The notes under the pieces were generated by a model that had not been told where the DNA came from, did no database searches, and saw only the letters and a list, made by a program, of their open reading frames with translations. From positions 1 through 38,527 of the forward strand of contig NZ_BCRK01000039.1 in NCBI RefSeq assembly GCF_001552555.1: a DNA stretch of 38,527 nt, written 5' to 3'. This document shows positions 32,621 to 38,527 of this stretch, one piece after another. Position numbers and translations under genes: made by a program. The DNA is from Nocardiopsis trehalosi NBRC 14201. GTDB lineage: Bacteria > Actinomycetota > Actinomycetes > Streptosporangiales > Streptosporangiaceae. Position 1 is the first letter of the stretch. Each line of letters starts with the position of its first letter.

Positions 32621-32883
32621 CCCCGTGTGCAGCGGGCGCCGGCACCGCGTCCCGCCGCAGGCCCCTTCCGTTCCCGTCCTCTGATCTCCGGCCCCCGATC
32701 CGCCCCGTCCCGCCCAGTCCGCCCACCGGCCCCCCGACCCGGCCCTCGTTCTCCTCCGGCCTCCCGACCGCTCCGGTTCCGCCCCGTCCGCTCCGCCTCC
32801 GCCCGTTCACCGCCGCCGTCTCCGATCCGCTCCGGCCCCTGCTCCCGTCCGACCGTCGTTCCGCCCCACCGACGGAGGTTCGT
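32621..32883 (+). promoter_or_regulatory. C-rich, G-poor spacer between iolG and iolC (possible Rho site)
   Basis: In the sense strand this spacer is strikingly C-rich; for example 32701-32760 has 37 C against 13 G. It is unstructured by eye, has no gene, and ends with the iolC ribosome site (GGAGG 32874-32878). C-rich, G-poor RNA is the hallmark of Rho utilisation sites, so it may attenuate expression of the distal genes. This is inference. Confidence 0.4.
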
Positions 32884-33888
32884 GTGACCGCCACCGCCCC
32901 CCGGCCCCCCGGAGGACCGCCCCCCGACCCCCCGTTCGACGTGCTGACCATGGGCCGCGTGGGGGTCGACGTCTACCCGCGGCAGAGCGGGGTCGGCCTC
33001 GACCGGGTCGACTCCTTCGGCAAGTTCCTCGGCGGCAGCCCCACCAACGTCGCCGTCGCCGCCGCGCGCTACGGGCTGCGCGCCGCCGTGGTCACCCGCA
33101 CCGGCGACGACCCGTTCGGCCGGTTCGTCCACCGGGCGCTGCGCGGGTTCGGCGTCGACGACCGGTTCGTCACCGCGGTCCCCGGCCTGCCCACCCCGGT
33201 GACGTTCTGCGAGCTGTTCCCGCCCGACGACTTCCCCCTGTACTTCCACGGCCGCCTCCCCACCGCCCCCGACCTCCAGGTCGGCGCCGACGAACTGGAC
33301 CTCGACGCGGTGCGCGCCGCCCGCGTGTTCTGGGCCACCGGCACCGGCCTGTGCCAGGAGCCGAGCCGGGCGGCGACCCTCGCCGCGCTGGCGGCGCGCG
33401 CGGGCGGCCCCGGCATCACCGTGCTCGACCTGGACTACCGCCCGATGTTCTGGAAGTCCCGCGACGAGGCCCGCCGCCGCGTCCGCGAGGCGCTGCCCTA
33501 CGCCACCGTCGCCGTGGGCAACCGCGACGAATGGGCGACCGCCGTCGGCACCGGCGACCCCGAGGCCGCCGCAGCGGCCGGCCGGGCGCTCGGCCTCGAC
33601 CTGGCCGTGGTCAAGCGGGGCCCCGACGGCGTGCTCGCGGTCGACGGCTCCGGGCGGCCGGTCGCCGTTCCCCCCGTCCCCGTGGAGGTCGTCAACGGGC
33701 TCGGCGCCGGCGACGCGTTCGGCGGCGCCCTCTGCCGGGGCCTGCTGGCGGGCTGGGACACCGCGCGCACCCTGCGGTTCGCCAACGCCGCCGGGGCGCT
33801 GGTCGCCGGCCGCCTGGCGTGCGCCGACGCCATGCCCACCGCCGCCGAGGTCGAGGCCGCGCTGAACGGGGCGGGCCGTGTCGGCTGA
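32884..33888 (+). CDS. iolC: 5-dehydro-2-deoxygluconokinase
   Basis: A 334-residue PfkB-family kinase that phosphorylates 2-deoxy-5-keto-gluconate at C6. Motifs: VLTMGRVGVDVYP, GGSPTNVAVAAARYG (50-64) and the catalytic NGLGAGDAFGG with Asp277. The sequence MGRVGVDVYPxQ and FGKFLGGSPTN is characteristic of IolC rather than ribokinase. The start is a GTG at 32884 with GGAGG 5 nt upstream. It overlaps the aldolase gene by 11 nt. Confidence 0.92.
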   Translation: MTATAPRPPGGPPPDPPFDVLTMGRVGVDVYPRQSGVGLDRVDSFGKFLGGSPTNVAVAAARYGLRAAVVTRTGDDPFGRFVHRALRGFGVDDRFVTAVPGLPTPVTFCELFPPDDFPLYFHGRLPTAPDLQVGADELDLDAVRAARVFWATGTGLCQEPSRAATLAALAARAGGPGITVLDLDYRPMFWKSRDEARRRVREALPYATVAVGNRDEWATAVGTGDPEAAAAAGRALGLDLAVVKRGPDGVLAVDGSGRPVAVPPVPVEVVNGLGAGDAFGGALCRGLLAGWDTARTLRFANAAGALVAGRLACADAMPTAAEVEAALNGAGRVG

Positions 33889-34753
33889 CCGCGTGCGCGA
33901 ACTGACCGCCATCCGCCTGCACCACCCCGGCGCGATCGCCGAGGCCGCCGCCCGCCGGGTGCGCCCGGCCGCGCCGGTGGGACCCTCCGGGCGGGCCGTG
34001 GTGATCGCCGCCGACCACCCGGCGCGCGGCGCCCTGCGCGCCGGCGGCCGCCCCATGGCCATGGCCGACCGCGCCGACCTGCTCGACCGCGTGTGCACCG
34101 CCCTGGCCCGCCCCGGCGTCACCGGGGTGCTCGGCACCGCCGACGTCCTGGAGGACCTGCTGCTGCTGGGCGCGCTCGACGGCAAGACGGTGTTCGGGTC
34201 GATGAACCGGGGCGGCCTCACCGGCGCCGCGTGGGAGATCGACGACCGGTTCACCGGCTACGACGCGGCCGCCGTCACCCGCATGGGCTTCGACGGCGGG
34301 AAGATGCTGCTGCGCCTGGACTACGCCGACGACCGCACCGCCCCCACCCTGGAGGCGTGCGCCCGCGCGGTGCGCGAGCTGAACGCCGCCCGCGCCGTCG
34401 CCCTGGTCGAACCGTTCGTCACCCGCCGCGTCGACGGCGCGGTGCGCACCGACCTGTCGGCCGAGGCCGTCGCGACGTCGGTCGCCGTCGCCTCCGGGCT
34501 CGGCGGCACCTCCGCCTACACCTGGCTGAAGGTGCCGGCGGTCGCCGGGATGGACCGGGTGGCGGCCGCCACGACCCTGCCGATGCTGCTGCTGGGCGGC
34601 GACACCGCCGCCGACCCCGACGCCGCCCTCGCCCTGTGGGCCGAGGCGCTGCGCCTGCCGAACGTCACCGGGCTGGCCGTGGGCCGGTCCCTGCTGTATC
34701 CGGCCGACGACGACGTCGCGGCCGCCGTCGACACCGCTGTGGGGCTGCTGTGA
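33878..34753 (+). CDS. Cgl0159-type aldolase (2-deoxy-5-keto-gluconate-6-phosphate aldolase, IolJ role)
   Basis: A 291-residue (beta/alpha)8 protein of the Cgl0159/DeoC-like family that accompanies iolC in actinobacteria. By position it should split 2-deoxy-5-keto-gluconate-6-phosphate to dihydroxyacetone phosphate and malonate semialdehyde. Visible marks: VVIAADHPARGAL, RGGLTGAAWEIDDRFTGYDA, FDGGKMLLRLDY, VEPF, and YTWLKVPAV with a lysine suited to Schiff-base chemistry. The GTG start overlaps iolC by 11 nt. The exact reaction is inferred from context. Confidence 0.82.
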   Translation: MSADRVRELTAIRLHHPGAIAEAAARRVRPAAPVGPSGRAVVIAADHPARGALRAGGRPMAMADRADLLDRVCTALARPGVTGVLGTADVLEDLLLLGALDGKTVFGSMNRGGLTGAAWEIDDRFTGYDAAAVTRMGFDGGKMLLRLDYADDRTAPTLEACARAVRELNAARAVALVEPFVTRRVDGAVRTDLSAEAVATSVAVASGLGGTSAYTWLKVPAVAGMDRVAAATTLPMLLLGGDTAADPDAALALWAEALRLPNVTGLAVGRSLLYPADDDVAAAVDTAVGLL

Positions 34754-35649
34754 CCGGACCGCCGAACCTCCACCTGCCCGCGGGCACCACCGCCGCCGGG
34801 CCGTTCTCCACCGTCGTCACCCCCGAGTCCGCCGGGTGGGCCTACTCCGGGCTGCGGGTGCTGGACCTGCCGCCCGGCGGCGCCGCCGAGATCGCCACCG
34901 GCGACGCCGAGACCCTGGTCCTGCCGCTGTCCGGCGCCTGCGCGGTGGCCTGCGACGGCGCGGACTTCGTGCTGGAGGGCCGCGCCGGGGTGTTCACCCG
35001 GGTCACCGACTTCGCCTACCTGCCGCGCGACGCCCGCGCCCGGATCACCAGCGCCGGGGGCGGCCGGTTCGCGCTGCCGTCGGCGCGCTGCGAGCGGCGG
35101 CTGGCCCCCCGCTACGGCCCGGCCGAGGAGGTGCCGGTGGAGGTGCGCGGCGCGGGCCGGTGCACCCGCCAGGTCACCAACTTCTGCACCCCCGAGGCGT
35201 TCCCCGCCGACCGGCTCATCGCCTGCGAGGTGCTGACCCCCGGCGGGAACTGGTCGTCCTACCCGCCGCACAAGCACGACGAGGCGGGCGACGGCGAGTG
35301 CGCCCTGGAGGAGATCTACTACTTCGAGGTGGCGCCCGCCCCCGGCGGCGGGCCCGGCGTCGCCTACCAGCGCGTCTACGGCACCGCCGACCGCCCGGTC
35401 GACCTCACCGCCGAGGTGCGCGGCGGCGACACCGTCCTCATCCCGCACGGCTGGCACGGCCCGTCGATGGCCGCCCCCGGCTACGACCTCTACTACCTCA
35501 ACGTCATGGCCGGCCCCGGCCCCGAGCGCGCCTGGCGCATCCGCGACGACCCCGCCCACGCGTGGGTCCGCGCCACCTGGGCCGGCGAGCCCCCCGACCC
35601 CCGCCTGCCGCTGACCGGCCCCGCCGGCGCCACCGGGGCGGTCCGGTGA
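34750..35649 (+). CDS. iolB: 5-deoxy-glucuronate isomerase
   Basis: A 299-residue bicupin that isomerises 5-deoxy-glucuronate to 2-deoxy-5-keto-gluconate. The metal site appears as SYPPHKHDEAGDGECALEEI (two His and a Glu), then IPHGWHGPSMAAPGYDLYYL near the C-terminus, both typical of IolB. The GTG start overlaps the aldolase stop by 4 nt (GTGA), and the stop overlaps iolD in the same way, so translation of the three genes is coupled. Confidence 0.93.
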   Translation: MTGPPNLHLPAGTTAAGPFSTVVTPESAGWAYSGLRVLDLPPGGAAEIATGDAETLVLPLSGACAVACDGADFVLEGRAGVFTRVTDFAYLPRDARARITSAGGGRFALPSARCERRLAPRYGPAEEVPVEVRGAGRCTRQVTNFCTPEAFPADRLIACEVLTPGGNWSSYPPHKHDEAGDGECALEEIYYFEVAPAPGGGPGVAYQRVYGTADRPVDLTAEVRGGDTVLIPHGWHGPSMAAPGYDLYYLNVMAGPGPERAWRIRDDPAHAWVRATWAGEPPDPRLPLTGPAGATGAVR

Positions 35650-37535
35650 GCGCCCCCGCCGGGACCGTCCGGCTCACCACCGCCCAGGCGCTGGTGCGGT
35701 TCCTCGCCGCCCAGTACACCGAGCGCGACGGCACCGAGCAGCGCCTCGTGCCCGCCGTGTGGGGCATCTTCGGGCACGGCAACGCGGCCGGGCTCGGCCA
35801 GGCCCTCTGGCAGGCCGCCACCACCGGCGACGCCGACCTGCCCTACCACCTGGCCCGCAATGAGCAGGCCATGGTGCACACCGCGGCCGCGTTCGCCAAG
35901 GCCCGCGACCGGTTGCAGACCTTCGCCTGCACCGCCTCCACCGGGCCCGGCTCCACCAACATGGTCACCGGCGCCGCCCTGGCCACCACCAACCGGCTGC
36001 CGGTGCTGCTGCTGCCGGGCGACATGTTCGCCTCCCGCGCCCCCGACCCCGCCCTCCAGCAGCTGGAGGACCCGCGCGCGGGCGACGCCACGGTCAACGA
36101 CACCCTGCGCCCGGTGTCGCGCTTCTTCGACCGGGTCACCCGCCCCGAGCAGCTCGTGCCCGCCGCCCTCGCCGCGATGCGGGTCCTCACCGACCCCGCC
36201 GACACCGGGGCGGTCACCCTCTGCCTGCCGCAGGACGTCCAGGCCGAGGCGTACGACTGGCCCGCCGCGTTCCTGCGCCGCCGGGTGTGGCACGTCGACC
36301 GGGCCCACCCCGACCCGGCCGCCGTCGCCCGCGCCGCCGACGTGCTCCGCGCCTCCCGCCGCCCCCTGCTGGTGGCGGGCGGCGGCGCGGTGTACGCGGG
36401 GGCCGCCGCCGAACTGCGCGCGTTCGCCGACGCCACCGGCGTCCCCGTCGCCGACACCCACGCCGGCAAGGGCGTGCTGCCGTGGGACCACCCGTGCGCC
36501 GTCGGCGGCATCGGGGCCACCGGCGCCGCGAGCGCCAACGCGCTGGCCCGCGAGGCCGACGCCGTCCTGGGGGTGGGCACCCGCTACAGCGACTTCACCA
36601 CCGCCAGCCGCACCCTGTTCGCCCACCCCGGGGTGGCGTTCGTCAACCTCAACACCGCCCGGTTCGACGCCGCCAAGCACGCCGGGGTGCAGCTCGTGGC
36701 CGACGCCCGCGCCGGGCTGGCCGCGCTGCGCGCCGAACTCGGCGGCTGGCGGGCCGACCCCGCCCACACCCGGCGGGCCCGCGAGCTGACCGCGGCCTGG
36801 CTGCGCGACGCCGACGCCTGCCGCGCCGCCGACCACGGCCCGCCGCCGGCCCAGACCGCGCTCCTCGGCGCCCTCAACGACGTGCTGGACGACCGCGACG
36901 TCATCGTCAACGCCGCCGGGTCCATGCCCGGCGACCTGCAGAAACTGTGGCGGGCGCGCGACCCCAAGGCGTACCACGTCGAGTACGCGTACTCGTGCAT
37001 GGGCTACGAGGTCGCCGCGGGCATCGGGGTGCGCATGGCCGCCCCCGACCGCGAGGTCGTGGTCCTCGTCGGCGACGGCTCCTACCTGATGATGGCCCAG
37101 GAGATCGCGACCATGGTCGCGGAGCGGCTCAAGGTGGTCGTGGTGGTGGTCGACAACGGCGGGTTCGCCTCCATCGGCTCGCTGTCGGCGTCGGTGGGCG
37201 CCGGCCGCCTCGGCACCGAGTACCGCTACCGCGACCCCGCCACCGGACTGCTCGACGGCGACCCGCTGCCCGTCGACCTCGCCGCCAACGCCGCCAGCCT
37301 GGGCGCCCGCGTGCTCCGCGCCCGCACGGTGGCCGAGTTCCGCGACGCGGTCGCCGCCGCCCGCGCCGCCGACACCACCACCGTCGTGCACGTCACCGCC
37401 GACCCGCGCGCCCCCGGCCCGCCGTCGTCGGCCTGGTGGGACGTCCCGGTGGCCGAGACCGCCGCCGACCCCGCCACCCGCGCGGCCGCCGCCGCCTACA
37501 CCACCGCCCGCCGGGGCCGCCGCCACCACCTGTGA
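35646..37535 (+). CDS. iolD: 3D-(3,5/4)-trihydroxycyclohexane-1,2-dione hydrolase
   Basis: A 629-residue thiamine-diphosphate enzyme that opens the ring of diketo-deoxy-inositol to 5-deoxy-glucuronate. The activating Glu is in YHLARNEQAMVHTA, the substrate-side loop is CTASTGPGSTNMVTGAALAT, and the ThDP-magnesium motif runs from VGDGSYLMM to DNGGFASIGSL. The length agrees with IolD of other bacteria. The GTG at 35646 overlaps the iolB stop by 4 nt. Confidence 0.95.
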   Translation: MSAPAGTVRLTTAQALVRFLAAQYTERDGTEQRLVPAVWGIFGHGNAAGLGQALWQAATTGDADLPYHLARNEQAMVHTAAAFAKARDRLQTFACTASTGPGSTNMVTGAALATTNRLPVLLLPGDMFASRAPDPALQQLEDPRAGDATVNDTLRPVSRFFDRVTRPEQLVPAALAAMRVLTDPADTGAVTLCLPQDVQAEAYDWPAAFLRRRVWHVDRAHPDPAAVARAADVLRASRRPLLVAGGGAVYAGAAAELRAFADATGVPVADTHAGKGVLPWDHPCAVGGIGATGAASANALAREADAVLGVGTRYSDFTTASRTLFAHPGVAFVNLNTARFDAAKHAGVQLVADARAGLAALRAELGGWRADPAHTRRARELTAAWLRDADACRAADHGPPPAQTALLGALNDVLDDRDVIVNAAGSMPGDLQKLWRARDPKAYHVEYAYSCMGYEVAAGIGVRMAAPDREVVVLVGDGSYLMMAQEIATMVAERLKVVVVVVDNGGFASIGSLSASVGAGRLGTEYRYRDPATGLLDGDPLPVDLAANAASLGARVLRARTVAEFRDAVAAARAADTTTVVHVTADPRAPGPPSSAWWDVPVAETAADPATRAAAAAYTTARRGRRHHL

Positions 37536-37592
37536 CCCGCCGCCGACCCGCCACCCCGGACCGCCGCCCGCCCACCAGCGAAGGACGACGCC

Positions 37593-38510
37593 ATGACCGA
37601 CGACACCCTGGTCCTCGGCTCCGCCCCCGACTCCTGGGGGGTGTGGTTCGCCGACGACGACCGCCAGACCCCGTGGGACCGGTTCCTGGACGAACTCGCC
37701 GCCGCCGGGTACGGCTGGCTGGAACTCGGTCCCTACGGCTACCTGCCCACCGACCCCGACCGGCTCGCCGACGAGGTCGGCCGGCGCGGCCTGCGGGTCT
37801 CCGGCGGCACCGTCTTCGGGGCGCTGCACCGCGCCGACGCCTGGGACACCACCCTGGCCACCGCCCGCCGGGTCGCCGAGCTGACGGCCGCCGTCGGCGC
37901 CCACCACCTCGTGTTCATCCCCCCGCTGTACCGCGACGAGCGCACCGGCGCCTTCCTCGAACCCCCCGATCTCGACGCCGACGGGTGGCGCACGCTGCTG
38001 CGCGGCGCCGACGAGCTGGGCCGCGTCCTCCTCGGCGAGTACGGGGTCCGGCTCTGCCTGCACTCCCACGCCGACACCCACGTGCAGACCCAGCCCGAGA
38101 TCGAGCGCCTCCTCGACGGCACCGACCCCGCCCTGGTGTCGCTCTGCCTCGACACCGGCCACGTCGCCTACGGGGGCGGCGACGCGGTCGACCTCATCCA
38201 CCGCTACACCGACCGCGTCGGCTACGTGCACATCAAGCAGATGGACCCCGCCGTCCTGCGCCGGGTGGCCGCCGAGGGCCTGTCCTTCGGCGAGGCCGTC
38301 CGGCTGGGGGTGTGCGTCGAGCCGCCCGCCGGGGAGCCCGCCCCCGCCGCCGTGGTCGACGCACTCAAGGCCGTCGGCGCCCGCCTGTTCGTCATCGTCG
38401 AGCAGGACCTCTACCCGTGCGACCCCGACGTCCCGCTGCCCATCGCCGTGCGCACCCGCGACTACCTGCGCGGGTGCGGCCTCGGCGCCCGCCATCAGCA
38501 GGCCCCCTGA
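37593..38510 (+). CDS. iolE: Inosose dehydratase
   Basis: A 305-residue TIM-barrel metal enzyme of the sugar-isomerase/epimerase (AP endonuclease 2-like) family that removes water from scyllo-inosose. It begins LGSAPDSWGVWF, a typical IolE start, and contains LELGPYGYLP, LCLHSHADTHVQT and LCLDTGHVAYGG as metal/substrate motifs and VHIKQMDPAV. AAGGA lies 8 nt before the ATG; the gap to iolD is 57 nt. It is the last complete gene before the poly-C end. Confidence 0.92.
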   Translation: MTDDTLVLGSAPDSWGVWFADDDRQTPWDRFLDELAAAGYGWLELGPYGYLPTDPDRLADEVGRRGLRVSGGTVFGALHRADAWDTTLATARRVAELTAAVGAHHLVFIPPLYRDERTGAFLEPPDLDADGWRTLLRGADELGRVLLGEYGVRLCLHSHADTHVQTQPEIERLLDGTDPALVSLCLDTGHVAYGGGDAVDLIHRYTDRVGYVHIKQMDPAVLRRVAAEGLSFGEAVRLGVCVEPPAGEPAPAAVVDALKAVGARLFVIVEQDLYPCDPDVPLPIAVRTRDYLRGCGLGARHQQAP

Positions 38511-38527
38511 CCCCCCCCCCCCCCCCC
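38511..38527. repeat. Terminal poly-C tract
   Basis: Seventeen C residues run from directly after the iolE stop codon to the window end. The true length is unknown. It may be a contig-end artefact or a real homopolymer. Confidence 0.9.

Noticed and set aside
35493-38495. Minus-strand open frame of 1,000 codons opposite iolD and iolE
   Set aside because: Low-complexity Gly/Val/Ala product; the opposite strand has clear enzymes. Shadow frame.
1-38527. tRNA, rRNA, CRISPR, insertion sequence, integrase or phage gene
   Set aside because: I looked for T-arm-like motifs, regularly spaced repeats and transposase/integrase motifs by eye and found none.

Overview
The window is about 38.5 kb of very GC-rich DNA with near-saturated G/C third codon positions, many GTG starts, many apparently leaderless genes (a TAnnnT-like hexamer 6-9 bases before the start codon), long meaningless antisense frames and actinobacterial gene families (MocR regulator, ROK glucokinase, tripeptidyl-type secreted hydrolase, DALR-type ArgRS, iol operon with an IolJ-type aldolase gene). 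It is chromosomal DNA of a filamentous actinomycete. A member of the Nocardiopsis/Streptomonospora group is my best guess, but this is inference. I saw no tRNA, rRNA, CRISPR array, transposase or phage gene.

Layout. (1) 35-1252: a YcaQ/AlkX-type DNA glycosylase, then 1.2 kb with only broken coding signal. (2) 2471-7424, minus strand: two unusual envelope proteins, a Flp-pilin-like N-terminus fused to a large exported Cys-containing domain, and a 1,155-residue disordered, motif-repeat protein with one C-terminal membrane segment. (3) 7720-10087: divergent MocR regulator and EamA exporter whose start codons overlap in one CATG. (4) 10161-15169: a small coiled-coil protein, an OmpR-type two-component system, exonuclease III and a ribokinase. 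(5) 15361-18775: two single-pass proteins with Pro-rich exported tails, then argS. (6) 19032-22948: a secreted alpha/beta hydrolase, a duplicated promoter-plus-start segment, a two-TM protein and a P-loop kinase-like protein. (7) 23076-29217: plsX, a KamA-family radical SAM enzyme, two polytopic membrane proteins and a ROK glucokinase. (8) 29270-30561, minus strand: a 44-codon peptide gene overlapping by 4 nt a protein-isoaspartate-methyltransferase homologue. (9) 30687-38510: a GntR/UTRA regulator divergent from a myo-inositol catabolic operon (iolG, iolC, aldolase, iolB, iolD, iolE). The window ends in a 17-C homopolymer.

The inositol genes form nearly the whole path: IolG oxidises myo-inositol, IolE dehydrates, IolD opens the ring, IolB isomerises, IolC phosphorylates and the aldolase splits the product. 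The final dehydrogenase (IolA) and a transporter are not seen here and may lie beyond the window end.

The most exciting candidate is the 44-residue peptide plus PIMT-like methyltransferase pair. It has the minimal architecture of the imiditide class of RiPPs (linear precursor plus aspartimide-forming methyltransferase), with no lanthipeptide, lasso or ATP-grasp enzyme nearby. The Flp-pilin/large-domain fusion beside the giant disordered membrane protein is the second candidate for an undescribed system.
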